From positions 3,410,001 to 3,474,000 of the forward strand of contig NZ_CP183948.1 of assembly GCF_052056485.1 (NCBI RefSeq): a stretch of 64,000 nt of DNA, read 5' to 3'. The stretch is from Paenibacillus_AQ nitricinens. GTDB lineage: Bacteria; Bacillota; Bacilli; Paenibacillales; Paenibacillaceae. Below the pieces are notes generated by a model that saw only the letters and a program-made list of their open reading frames with translations, was not told the origin of the DNA and did no database searches. Position numbers and translations under genes: made by a program. Numbering within the stretch: the stretch's first letter is position 1; each line of letters opens with the position of its first letter. Of the stretch, positions 44,512-53,647 are shown one piece after another.

Positions 44512-45945
44512 ATGGATAAGGGATTTAATTTAGCTAGCCAACTATTAACGCTGCTTGATACGGAACAAAGATGGTATACCTTAGCCGAAGTGGAAAAAAG
44601 TTTAGGGATCTCAGATAAGACAATACGGAAGATGGTGGAGGAAATCAGCATGCAACTACCCTCTACTGTAACCATTGAAGTGTCTAGAGGAAAGGGAATT
44701 ATTCTTCGACGTGATGGGCGAAGTACGATTAGTGAAGTGATTTCTTCTATGTTCAGACAAACCATTTTTTATCGGCTGATGAATTTATTGTTTACGAATG
44801 CTGGTCGAATGTCTGTGGAGGAGCTTTCTGAAGCCATGTTTATGAGTACCTCATCTTTGAAGAAGCTGATTGTGGAATTAAATAATAATGATCTAAAAGC
44901 GTATAAGCTACGCATTAGTTACTCTACACCTGCGATCAAAGGGAATGAAATGAATATTCGATATTTTTATTGGAATTTATATTGTGATGCGTATGAGTTT
45001 ACAGGATGGCCCTTTGTGAATCTCGATTTTGCCTATATAAATCAGTTGATCACAAATATAGAAAATGAGAATAACATAGTATATTTTATCAATTCCAAAA
45101 GGAAATTGTCCTTTTTGTTGGCAATTGTAATAGAAAGAGCTGCTAAAGGAACTTGTGTAACAATCGAAGAAAATGCTTACCCATGGAAACAGGGGATGTT
45201 TTATATACCAGTGAAAGCCATAGCAGAGCGTCTTGAAGAAAAGCTGTCCATCGAATTTCCAAAGAGTGAAATATTCTTTATGCAATCCATGGTTAGTCTC
45301 AGCCAATATCATTATTATGAGGGGTCAGAGATCACTCCGATTAAAGAAGTCGAATTACATAAGGATAAAGAAGAATATCAAATGGGGAATCTGCTTCTCC
45401 TGTTGTTGGCAAAGGTATACCCGAACTTGGATATGCATGAACGATTTATCTTGGAGATTTACGGGTTCTTTGACAAGCTGTTAATCGAAAATGCCATTCC
45501 GGAATGGATGATGATTTCTAAAAGTCATTTAACAACGTATGTCGAACAGGAGTGCCAGCAGATTTATCAAGAAATGCAAACCTGTATGCAAACGTGGAAT
45601 AAAACTTACCCATCCGTTCTCTTCAATAATTTCCATTTAACAAAACTAACCTTAATTGTTCGTTCGAGTTTACGTTATACAAGTAAGAGGGCTTTCTTAG
45701 TGATCGGGGAGGAATTTTCAATTCGTCATTACATAGCAGATTTGATAAAGAAGGAAATAGGAGATCAGTTGATCCTTAATACTTCCATTATGAAAGGGCT
45801 AACCGACGAGATCATGCAGCAAAATAATATTGATCTTGTCATTAGTAATATCCCGGTTGCACTAAAGACCGTGCCTGTTGTTATTATTTCTACGATCCCC
45901 TCTAAAAGAGATTTGGACAATATTCGTAAAGAATTGCTTTTATAA
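44512..45945 (+). CDS. Mga/BglG-type regulator with EIIB-like C-terminus
   Basis: 477 residues. Two N-terminal helix-turn-helix regions (WYTLAEVEKSLGISDKTIRKMVEEIS and MSVEELSEAMFMSTSSLKKLIVELN) resemble Mga/AtxA-type regulators. The middle 260 residues are helical and PRD-like. The C-terminal 90 residues (AFLVIGEEFSIRHYIADLIKKEIG...) resemble an EIIB domain. Such proteins usually respond to PTS phosphorylation. It lies just before the nucleoside operon and probably controls it. AGGGTGG precedes ATG 44512. Confidence 0.7.
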   Translation: MDKGFNLASQLLTLLDTEQRWYTLAEVEKSLGISDKTIRKMVEEISMQLPSTVTIEVSRGKGIILRRDGRSTISEVISSMFRQTIFYRLMNLLFTNAGRMSVEELSEAMFMSTSSLKKLIVELNNNDLKAYKLRISYSTPAIKGNEMNIRYFYWNLYCDAYEFTGWPFVNLDFAYINQLITNIENENNIVYFINSKRKLSFLLAIVIERAAKGTCVTIEENAYPWKQGMFYIPVKAIAERLEEKLSIEFPKSEIFFMQSMVSLSQYHYYEGSEITPIKEVELHKDKEEYQMGNLLLLLLAKVYPNLDMHERFILEIYGFFDKLLIENAIPEWMMISKSHLTTYVEQECQQIYQEMQTCMQTWNKTYPSVLFNNFHLTKLTLIVRSSLRYTSKRAFLVIGEEFSIRHYIADLIKKEIGDQLILNTSIMKGLTDEIMQQNNIDLVISNIPVALKTVPVVIISTIPSKRDLDNIRKELLL

Positions 45946-46053
45946 TTTGACCAATTATTTTCCGTTAGCTACGTAAGTTTTTGGTCTAGTTTGTAATGTC
46001 AAAAAACCTTATGCTCAATCTAGTTTCGAAACTGATTTTACTTGAGGGCAAGT

Positions 46054-46067
46054 GGAAAGCGATTTCG
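46054..46067 (+). promoter_or_regulatory. Possible cre site before the PNP-like gene
   Basis: GGAAAGCGATTTCG fits the cre consensus with two mismatches. It lies about 40 bases before ATG 46107. CcpA control of nucleoside operons is known in B. subtilis, but the match here is weak. Confidence 0.35.
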
Positions 46068-46106
46068 GTAAACCTCAGTTTACTATTAAAAGTTGGAGGA
46101 AGAACT

Positions 46107-46814
46107 ATGAGTAGGCATCTAGGTGCAAATAAGGGAGAAATAGCAGAGCGCGTTTTGCTCCCAGGAGATCCTTTACGTGCAAAATTTGTAGCAGAACACT
46201 TTTTAGAGGAGGCTAATTGTTATAACGAAGTAAGAGGGATGTATGGATACACTGGATTATACAAGGGTGTGCCGGTGTCGGTGCAGGGGACAGGGATGGG
46301 AAATCCATCGATGAGTATCTACGCTACAGAATTGATCGTCGATTATGAAGTTAAAAAATTGATTCGCATTGGTACTTGTGGTGCGATGCAGAGTGAAATT
46401 AATATCCGTGATATTATAATAGCCCAAGCGGTGTCTTCAGACAGTAATATGACAGAGAAGATCTTTCATGGTTGTAATTTTGCACCTACAGCAGATTTCT
46501 CATTGTTAATGAAAGCGTATCAACAAGCACAAGCTAAAAATGCAAATGTTTTTGTTGGCAACATCTATAATTCTGATGAATTCTATCGTGAAAATTTAGA
46601 TCGGCTTCACAAGTTTATGGATTTTGGTGTATTAGCAGTAGAAATGGAAAGCACAGCCCTATACACTTTAGCCGCTAAATATGGTGTAAAAGCGTTATCG
46701 ATTTTGACAGTCGGCAGTCAATTGTTAAGACAGGAACACCTGACTCATAAAGAAAGTGAACAATCCTTTTATGAAATGGTCGAAGTAGCTCTTAACACAG
46801 TCATTGATGGCTGA
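46107..46814 (+). CDS. deoD: DeoD-like nucleoside phosphorylase lacking the catalytic Asp204/Arg217 pair
   Basis: 235 residues, the usual DeoD length. Conserved residues are Arg24 (GDPLRAKF), Arg43 (EVRGMYGYTG), Arg87 and Thr90 (RIGTCGA) for phosphate, Phe159, and Met180-Glu181 (EMES) for ribose. But positions 203-205 read GSQ instead of Ser-Asp-His, and position 217 is Ser instead of Arg. In E. coli DeoD, Asp204 protonates purine N7 and Arg217 assists it, so both parts of this system are missing. The substrate may therefore be a different nucleoside. ATG 46107 is chosen for GGAGG just ahead. It is the first gene of an operon with two transporters. Confidence 0.85.
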   Translation: MSRHLGANKGEIAERVLLPGDPLRAKFVAEHFLEEANCYNEVRGMYGYTGLYKGVPVSVQGTGMGNPSMSIYATELIVDYEVKKLIRIGTCGAMQSEINIRDIIIAQAVSSDSNMTEKIFHGCNFAPTADFSLLMKAYQQAQAKNANVFVGNIYNSDEFYRENLDRLHKFMDFGVLAVEMESTALYTLAAKYGVKALSILTVGSQLLRQEHLTHKESEQSFYEMVEVALNTVIDG

Positions 46815-46817
46815 TTT

Positions 46818-48164
46818 ATGGATAAGAGCAGTGTTGTTAGAGAAGAGAGTGAGAAAGAAATGAAGGTAATACTGTCAGGATTGCAGTGGATGATTTTTAT
46901 GATCGCTGGTGCAATTGCTGCCCCCATTGCTATCGCAGATTTATATAACTTAACACCCATAGAGACTTCCGGGCTTATCCAGAGCACAATGATTACTTTA
47001 GGGATAGCTGGATTTTTACAAGGCGTGATGGGCCATAAATTCCCTATCCATGAAGGTCCGGCAGGGTTATGGTGGAGCATTTTTACGATTTACGCAAGTT
47101 TAGTGGGGGGACTTTATTCTTCTAACAATGGTGCTTTACAAGCTTTAAGTGGGGCAATGATCATTAGCGGTGTGTTATTTATCCTAATTTCAGCATTTAA
47201 GCTAATGGATAAAATCGCTCGTCTATTTACTCCAACCATCACTTTTATTTATTTACTTTTATTGATCTTTCAATTAAGTGGATCTTTTATGAAAGGGATG
47301 ATGGGGATTACCATAGCCCACTCCATGTTAGATGTTAAAGTATTCATCCTTAGTGTGATTGTGGTATGCATTACCTTTTGGTTAGGAAAAAGTCGCTTTG
47401 TAGTACTCAGCCAGTTTTCAATAATTTTTAGTATATTGATAGGCTGCCTATTATTTATTATCTGCGGAAATATACCTGTGTTTTCTCATGCGGATACTCT
47501 ATTTAAGCTACCGAAAATATTCCCATTTGGCAGACCACGATTCGATGCCGGGACGATCACTACTGCATTTTTATTAACTCTGTTATTAATAACCAATGCA
47601 GTTGCGTCCATCCGTTTGATGGAGACCGTTATGAAACAAAAGCAAGTGGATCATCGTCGCTATTTGCGCGCCGGGTTTACTTCTGGAATTACGCATCTTA
47701 TTAGTGGCGGTTTAGGAGCGGTCGGTTCTGTCCCTATCTCGGGAGCGGCGGGATATGTTGAACAAACAGGGATGAAGGAGCGCAGATCATTTTTAATTGG
47801 ATGTTGCTTTGTGATCTTAATATCCTTATTTCCGCCAATGATGAATGTTATATCAGCGATTCCAGCTCCCATAGGCTATTCTGTTACCTTCGTCATTTTT
47901 GTGAAGATGGTCGGACTAGCACTAAAGGAATTGAAGAAGGTCATTCATGAAGAACGAACATTTATCGTTAGTGGAATTTCCCTTTTAGTGGGTGTGGGTT
48001 TAATGTTTATTCCTTCATCAGCTACGGCCCATTTATCTCCGATCGTGATAGCCATTTTAAATAATGGATTAATATGCGGAAGCCTGTTGGCGATTATTTT
48101 GGAACAAGGGTTAATGTGGAAAGATTCATTCCGATATGAGGATTCCGAAAAAATTAACCGATAA
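46818..48164 (+). CDS. NCS2-family nucleobase permease
   Basis: 448 residues with about 12-14 predicted membrane segments. NCS2 features include GFLQGVMGHKFPIHEGPAGLWWS and the conserved GGLGAVGSVPISGAAGYVEQTGMKERRSF. The family carries uracil or xanthine with protons. The start lies 3 bases after the stop of the nucleoside phosphorylase gene, so the genes are coupled. ATG 46860 (MKVILSGLQW) is an alternative start because the first 14 residues are polar and weakly supported. Confidence 0.85.
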   Translation: MDKSSVVREESEKEMKVILSGLQWMIFMIAGAIAAPIAIADLYNLTPIETSGLIQSTMITLGIAGFLQGVMGHKFPIHEGPAGLWWSIFTIYASLVGGLYSSNNGALQALSGAMIISGVLFILISAFKLMDKIARLFTPTITFIYLLLLIFQLSGSFMKGMMGITIAHSMLDVKVFILSVIVVCITFWLGKSRFVVLSQFSIIFSILIGCLLFIICGNIPVFSHADTLFKLPKIFPFGRPRFDAGTITTAFLLTLLLITNAVASIRLMETVMKQKQVDHRRYLRAGFTSGITHLISGGLGAVGSVPISGAAGYVEQTGMKERRSFLIGCCFVILISLFPPMMNVISAIPAPIGYSVTFVIFVKMVGLALKELKKVIHEERTFIVSGISLLVGVGLMFIPSSATAHLSPIVIAILNNGLICGSLLAIILEQGLMWKDSFRYEDSEKINR

Positions 48165-48179
48165 TTTGGAGGGCTAAAA

Positions 48180-49361
48180 ATGCATTATCTAATTTCTATT
48201 GCTGGTTTGGTTATTGTTCTATTACTAGCATGGCTCGGAAGTAACAATAAGAAAAAGATTAAATATCGACCAATCATTGTAATGATTGCTATTCAGATCG
48301 GTTTGGGATTAATTATACTAAAAACAAGTATAGGTGAATTCTTAATTAAAGGGTTTGCCGATAGTTTTGCAAAATTGCTTGGATACGCCAATGAAGGGAC
48401 TGACTTTGTTTTTGGTGGGATTGCAAATGAAGGGGCCCATACATTTTTCCTTTATGTTTTGATGCCAATTGTTTTTATGTCGGCATTAATTGGGATATTG
48501 CAGCATTACAAAATACTCCCGTTCATTATCAAATATATTGGTTTGGTACTAAGTAAAATAAATGGCATGGGCAAATTGGAATCTTATAATGCAGTTGCAG
48601 CCGCAATTGTAGGACAAAATGAAGTGTTTATTTCAGTGAAAAACCAGCTTGGATTATTACCAAAACATCGATTGTATACATTATGTGCATCTGCAATGTC
48701 GACGGTATCCATGTCAATCGTTGGTTCATATATGACGATGCTAGAACCTCGGTATGTCGTGGCTGCGTTAATATTAAACCTATTCGGCGGATTCATCATT
48801 TCATCCATCATTAATCCGTATGAAGTTACACCTGAAGAAGATATTGTTGAGGTTCAGGTAGAGGAAAAACAAACGTTTTTTGAAATGCTAGGCGAGTATA
48901 TTATGGATGGCTTTAAAGTAGCCATAGTAGTCGGTGTAATGTTGGTTGGTTTCGTTGGGATCATTGCTTTAATTAACGGGGTCTTCAGCGGAGTATTCGG
49001 TATCTCGTTTCAAGGAATTTTAGGGTATGTCTTTGCACCCATTGCCTTTCTTATCGGTGTCCCATGGCATGAAGCTGTTGATGCAGGCAGTATCATGGCC
49101 ACAAAGCTTGTTGCGAATGAATTCGTTGCTATGCTTGACTTTGTTAAGATCCAAGATGGTTTAAGTGGGCGTACTACCGCCATTGTCTCCGTGTTTCTAA
49201 TCTCATTTGCTAACTTTGGATCAATCGGTACGATTGTAGGCGCTGTGAAAGGATTGAATGAAAAACAAGGGAATATTGTGGCACGATTTGGTTTAAAACT
49301 GTTATTTGGTGCCACACTTGTAAGCGTTTTATCTGCTCTGATCATCGGTATCATTTTTTAA
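48180..49361 (+). CDS. nupC: NupC-type concentrative nucleoside transporter
   Basis: 393 residues with about 10 membrane segments. CNT motifs include FFLYVLMPIVFMSALIG, NAVAAAIVGQNEVFISVKN (the family's G-Q-x-E motif) and GVPWHEAVDAGSIMATKL. It carries nucleosides with sodium or protons. GGAGG precedes ATG 48180, 15 bases after the NCS2 gene. The operon thus encodes a phosphorylase, nucleobase permease and nucleoside importer: uptake, cleavage and base export or salvage. Confidence 0.92.
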   Translation: MHYLISIAGLVIVLLLAWLGSNNKKKIKYRPIIVMIAIQIGLGLIILKTSIGEFLIKGFADSFAKLLGYANEGTDFVFGGIANEGAHTFFLYVLMPIVFMSALIGILQHYKILPFIIKYIGLVLSKINGMGKLESYNAVAAAIVGQNEVFISVKNQLGLLPKHRLYTLCASAMSTVSMSIVGSYMTMLEPRYVVAALILNLFGGFIISSIINPYEVTPEEDIVEVQVEEKQTFFEMLGEYIMDGFKVAIVVGVMLVGFVGIIALINGVFSGVFGISFQGILGYVFAPIAFLIGVPWHEAVDAGSIMATKLVANEFVAMLDFVKIQDGLSGRTTAIVSVFLISFANFGSIGTIVGAVKGLNEKQGNIVARFGLKLLFGATLVSVLSALIIGIIF

Positions 49362-49416
49362 TTGAACCTGTAGGTCAAAATGAAGCTAAAGCTTAAAAAA
49401 CTAAATGAATAATAGG

Positions 49417-49462
49417 AACAGGATACCTTACTTGTATTAAGAAATAGGTATCCTGTTTTTTT
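49417..49462 (+). terminator. Intrinsic terminator of the nucleoside operon
   Basis: AACAGGATACC and GGTATCCTGTT arms flank a 19-base loop and run into a T tract. Confidence 0.85.
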
Positions 49463-49476
49463 GTACAATTTCAGGT

Positions 49477-49499
49477 AGCCGCTCAAAAAGCGGCTTTTT
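49477..49499 (+). terminator. Second, compact terminator
   Basis: AGCCGCT and AGCGGCT arms around CAAAA run into TTTT. It forms a tandem pair with the previous terminator. Confidence 0.75.
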
Positions 49500-49513
49500 G
49501 TCTGTCTAGTCTA

Positions 49514-49621
49514 ATGAATTTAACGCCTGAAGAAATCATCGATATCAAATGGGTTAATAAAAGAAGAACCGCCAGAAGGTTTGATAGCAAAAGTATTGAC
49601 AACCTGTATATACAGGTTTAA
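49514..49621 (+). other. Short open frame of doubtful status before treC
   Basis: ATG 49514 opens 35 codons (MNLTPEEIIDIKWVNKRR...), with no ribosome site and overlapping the first TreR operator. It may be a remnant of a lost gene. I do not recognise it. Confidence 0.2.
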
Positions 49622-49656
49622 ACTGTGTGAAGTGTTTGAACTTGTATATACAGGTT
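49596..49656 (+). promoter_or_regulatory. Two TreR operators and promoter before treC
   Basis: The perfect palindrome AACCTGTATATACAGGTT (49601-49618) overlaps a -35 box TTGACA (49596-49601), and a second near copy AACTTGTATATACAGGTT lies at 49639-49656. Both contain the TTGTATATACAA-type TreR core. In B. subtilis, TreR is released by trehalose-6-phosphate; the same is expected here. Confidence 0.85.
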
Positions 49657-49695
49657 TAATGTTTGACATAAAGTATTTTTTTGGAGGTGTTCAAC

Positions 49696-51396
49696 TTGAG
49701 TCAGTCCCAGTATTCGGAATGGTGGCGCCGATCTACGGTGTATCAGGTATACCCAAAGAGCTTTAAGGACACTACAGGCAACGGAACGGGAGATATTAAA
49801 GGACTTATTGAAAAATTAGATTATTTGCAGAAGCTTGGAATTGATATCGTCTGGTTGCAGCCGGTCTATGTCTCGCCACAACATGATAACGGTTACGATG
49901 TTGCGGATTATGAAAATATCAACCCGGATTTTGGTACGATGGAGGATTTCGACGAGTTAGTACAGGAACTACACAGACTTGGAATGAAGCTCATGATCGA
50001 TATCGTGGTTAACCATACTTCAACAGAACATAAGTGGTTCAAACAATCCATTTCTAGCAGGAACAATCCCTACCGTGATTATTATATTTGGAAGGACCCG
50101 GCTCCGGACGGCGGCTTACCCAACAACTGGCAGTCAAAGTTCGGGGGGCCAGCCTGGCAGTTTGATGAAGCTTCAGGACAATATTATCTTACTCTCTTCG
50201 ATAAAACCCAGGCGGATCTGAATTGGGAGAACGAGAAGGTACGTAGAGCAGTGAATGATATGATGCTATTCTGGGCTAAAAAAGGTGTAGACGGCTTCCG
50301 AATGGATGTAATTAATTTAATCTCCAAGGATCAGCGCTTCCCTGATGATGACGGAAGTGTTTCACCGGGGGATGGACGTAAATTCTATACTGACGGTCCA
50401 CGGGTCCATGAATACATCAAAGCGATGTATGAAGAGGTATTCGGTCCGTATGAGATGGTGACGGTCGGAGAGATGTCCTCAACTACACTGGAGCATTGCA
50501 TCCGGTACTCGAGTCCTAAAGAGCGGGAATTTTCCATGACTTTTAATTTTCATCACTTAAAAGTCGATTATCCGAACGGACAGAAATGGGAGCTAATGCC
50601 CTTTGATTTTGAGGCGCTGAAAAGCTTGTTCACAGAGTGGCAGACGGAAATGCAGAAAGGCCGGGGTTGGAACGCATTATTTTTTAATAATCACGATCAA
50701 CCGCGTGCCCTCTCCAGATTCACTGATGATAAGGTCTACCGTGTACAGAGCGCCAAGCTGCTTGCAACAACTCTGCATGGACTTCAGGGAACACCTTATG
50801 TGTATCAAGGGGAAGAAATCGGGATGCCAAATCCGGTATGGAAGAGCATCGATGAGTTCCGTGATATTGAGTCACTGAATATGTACCGTATTTTGTGCGA
50901 ACAGGGGAAAAGCCCTGAGACTGCTCTGAGTATTCTTCAGGAACGTTCACGGGACAATTCCCGTACGCCGATGCAATGGGATGAAAGCCGAAATGCCGGA
51001 TTCACCACAGGTACTCCATGGCTGAAAGTTGATGAGCGGTATTCGGACATTAATGTGCAGAAGGAGCTAGCAAATCCCGATTCCATCTTTCATCATTACC
51101 GCAAGCTGATTGCACTACGCAAGGAGTATGAGATATTCCTTGAAGGTGTTTTCAAGAGACTCGATAATGGTCATCCTGAAGTGTTCGCTTACGCCAGAAC
51201 AGGAGATGGAGAGTCGCTTGTAGTGGTCTCGAACTTCAGCAGCAAAGAGATTACCTTCCGTTTTGAAGAAAGTCACTGGGCAGAGTTATCATCTGGTAAA
51301 GACAAGCTTCTGATTGGAAATACAACAGAAACACCTGCATTAACACAAGAGCTTCAGCTTAGTCCTTATGCTTCCTATATGTGGTTAACCCGCTAA
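49696..51396 (+). CDS. treC: Trehalose-6-phosphate hydrolase (GH13)
   Basis: 566 residues. GH13 motifs: DIVVNHTS, nucleophile Asp204 in GFRMDVINLI, acid Glu259 in VTVGEMSS and Asp334 in FNNHDQPR. The ending NLNWENEKVRRAV-type loop and EERSRDNSRTPMQWD-type motif match TreC. It splits trehalose-6-phosphate into glucose and glucose-6-phosphate. The start is TTG 49696 with GGAGGTG 7 bases ahead. It is followed by treP and treR. Confidence 0.95.
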   Translation: MSQSQYSEWWRRSTVYQVYPKSFKDTTGNGTGDIKGLIEKLDYLQKLGIDIVWLQPVYVSPQHDNGYDVADYENINPDFGTMEDFDELVQELHRLGMKLMIDIVVNHTSTEHKWFKQSISSRNNPYRDYYIWKDPAPDGGLPNNWQSKFGGPAWQFDEASGQYYLTLFDKTQADLNWENEKVRRAVNDMMLFWAKKGVDGFRMDVINLISKDQRFPDDDGSVSPGDGRKFYTDGPRVHEYIKAMYEEVFGPYEMVTVGEMSSTTLEHCIRYSSPKEREFSMTFNFHHLKVDYPNGQKWELMPFDFEALKSLFTEWQTEMQKGRGWNALFFNNHDQPRALSRFTDDKVYRVQSAKLLATTLHGLQGTPYVYQGEEIGMPNPVWKSIDEFRDIESLNMYRILCEQGKSPETALSILQERSRDNSRTPMQWDESRNAGFTTGTPWLKVDERYSDINVQKELANPDSIFHHYRKLIALRKEYEIFLEGVFKRLDNGHPEVFAYARTGDGESLVVVSNFSSKEITFRFEESHWAELSSGKDKLLIGNTTETPALTQELQLSPYASYMWLTR

Positions 51397-51446
51397 CGAA
51401 GTGTACTTGAATAGGAGCACAAATCAAATATGTAAGGAGTGAAAAT

Positions 51447-53417
51447 ATGGCTATAGACCGCAAAAATGTTGAGGATATTGTACGCGCAGTTGGGGGCAAG
51501 GAGAATATAGAGGTTGCGACACATTGTGTAACCCGGCTGAGATTCTCGCTGTATGATGAAAGCAAGGTGGATTCGGAAGCCTTGGACCGCAACGAATTAG
51601 TAAAAGGACAATTTTCTAGCCAGGGGCAGTTTCAGATTGTTATCGGACCGGGAACAGTAGATAAAGTATACGATGAAATGATTCAAATCACTGGCGGTTC
51701 TCGTTCTTCCAAAGATGAAGTGAAATCCGCTGCTGCCCGAAAACAGAATCCTCTGCAGCGTGCGATCAAGACGCTGGCTGATATATTTATTCCTATTCTT
51801 CCGGCTATCGTAACCGCAGGTTTGCTGCTTGGGATCAATAATATTTTGACCGGACCTGGTATCTTCTTTGATAATCAGTCGCTGGTGGATGTCTATCCCG
51901 CATGGAAAGACATTGCTGCGATTATTAATACGATTGCCAGCACAGCCTTTACCTTTTTACCAGCACTTATCGGTTGGGCAGCTGTTACACGTTTCGGCGG
52001 CAGTCCTCTGCTCGGGATCGTTTTGGGTCTCATTCTCGTGCACCCAGATCTATTAAGTGCCTATAACTATGCAAGTGCTTCCACTGAGGGAACTGTTCCA
52101 ACCTGGAATTTGTTTGGCTGGCATTTGGAGAAGATCGGTTATCAGGGACAGGTATTACCAGTGCTGGTTTCGGCCTATATTCTGGTAAGGCTGGAGAAAT
52201 TCCTCAACCGCCGGGTGCATGATTCCATTAAACTGCTGGTTGTTGCGCCAGTGACTCTGTTGATTACAGGTTTTCTGGCCTTCACCATTATCGGACCGGT
52301 TACGTTTGGCATTGCCAATGCCATCACCTCCGGCCTGATCTTTGTATTTGATCATTTTGCGCTTCTTGGTGGCTTGATTTACGGCGGATTCTATTCGCTT
52401 CTGGTCATCACTGGTATGCATCATACCTTCTTGGCGGTTGATGTGCAGCTCATCGGCAGCGAGGGCGGCACTTTCCTCTGGCCGATGTTAGCGCTATCAA
52501 ATATTGCACAAGGTGCCGCGGCACTGGCAATGATGTTCGTAGTCAAAGAACAGAAGGCAAAAGGCTTGGCGGCTACATCTTCCGTCTCTGCATTCCTCGG
52601 CGTGACGGAGCCGGCGATCTTCGGAGTGAATATCCGCTACCGTTATCCTTTCATCTTCGGGATGATCGGCTCAGGGATTGCCGGTATGATTCTTACCGTT
52701 AATCAGGTTCGCGCTTCTTCCATTGGCGTAGGCGGGATTCCCGGCTTCCTTTCGATATTCCCTAACCAGTGGGGCGTGTTCTTCATTGGCATGCTTATTG
52801 TTCTCATTGTGCCATTTGTCGCCACTGTACTCTACGGTCGTTCTGTAGTGGGGCGTTCTGAAAAGAACCCAGCTACAAAGTCTGCTAGTACTGTGAGCGA
52901 AACAAACGATTTGAATAACCGCCCTACAGTACAAGAGACACAGGAATCCGTGAATATTCTGGAGCTTATCTCTCCACTCAGTGGAACTGCAGTATCTCTA
53001 GATCAGGTGCCTGATCCTGCCTTTGCTGAGAAACAGATGGGCGAGGGAATTGCAATCGAACCTTCTGAGGGTAAAGTATATGCACCTTTTGATGCTACAG
53101 TAGCTCATGTAATCAAGAGCAAACATGCGCTTATATTGGAGCATGCAAGTGGTGTACAAGTACTTATTCACGTTGGAATTAATACGGTGTCGCTTAAAGG
53201 AAATGGTTTTACCACCCATAAGAATATTGGCGACAAGGTGCAGGCGGGCGAGCTTCTGCTGGAATTTGATATGGAGGCCATCCGCGCAGCAGGTTACCCT
53301 TTGATTACTCCAATCATCATTCCTGCAGGTCAGGATATGGTGGAGAAGATTGAGGAGAAGACGGGACCAGCTGCAGCTAGACAATCTAGCATCTTGACTA
53401 TTCATCTCAAGGGTTGA
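51447..53417 (+). CDS. treP: Trehalose PTS permease EIIBCA
   Basis: 656 residues in the order IIB-IIC-IIA. IIB (1-85) has phospho-Cys27 in THCVTRLRF. IIC (about 105-475) contains PAIVTAGLLLGINNIL, GMHHTFLAVDVQLIG and VTEPAIFGVNIRYRYPF. IIA (about 500-656) has GKVYAPFDATVAHV and phospho-His575 in VLIHVGINTVSLKGNGF. It imports trehalose as trehalose-6-phosphate. AAGGAGTG precedes ATG 51447. Having IIA fused is more complete than B. subtilis TreP, which borrows IIA from another permease. Confidence 0.95.
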   Translation: MAIDRKNVEDIVRAVGGKENIEVATHCVTRLRFSLYDESKVDSEALDRNELVKGQFSSQGQFQIVIGPGTVDKVYDEMIQITGGSRSSKDEVKSAAARKQNPLQRAIKTLADIFIPILPAIVTAGLLLGINNILTGPGIFFDNQSLVDVYPAWKDIAAIINTIASTAFTFLPALIGWAAVTRFGGSPLLGIVLGLILVHPDLLSAYNYASASTEGTVPTWNLFGWHLEKIGYQGQVLPVLVSAYILVRLEKFLNRRVHDSIKLLVVAPVTLLITGFLAFTIIGPVTFGIANAITSGLIFVFDHFALLGGLIYGGFYSLLVITGMHHTFLAVDVQLIGSEGGTFLWPMLALSNIAQGAAALAMMFVVKEQKAKGLAATSSVSAFLGVTEPAIFGVNIRYRYPFIFGMIGSGIAGMILTVNQVRASSIGVGGIPGFLSIFPNQWGVFFIGMLIVLIVPFVATVLYGRSVVGRSEKNPATKSASTVSETNDLNNRPTVQETQESVNILELISPLSGTAVSLDQVPDPAFAEKQMGEGIAIEPSEGKVYAPFDATVAHVIKSKHALILEHASGVQVLIHVGINTVSLKGNGFTTHKNIGDKVQAGELLLEFDMEAIRAAGYPLITPIIIPAGQDMVEKIEEKTGPAAARQSSILTIHLKG

Positions 53418-53440
53418 TATAGACTCTATTGGCAAAGACT

Positions 53441-53488
53441 TTATATTACAGAAAGACAGCCCCTAGGGGCTGTCTTTCTGTAATATAA
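53441..53488. terminator. 48-bp perfect palindrome after treP
   Basis: The 24-base arms are perfectly complementary with no spacer; the centre is CCCCTAGGGG. In RNA it forms a long hairpin with a small forced loop. It may end or dampen transcription between treP and treR, although it lacks a long T tract. Confidence 0.6.
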
Positions 53489-53647
53489 GAATTTGTATGT
53501 TTCACGCTATAAATTTTTCTTATATTTCCACGAGAAATGGTTATCGTCTTTAAAGGATAACAAAATCGTTTCTCCTTGTTGCCGTATTCTAATTGAATCG
53601 ATGCTTCCAAAGGCATGACGTGATACAATAAAGGGCGGTGATCAAAA

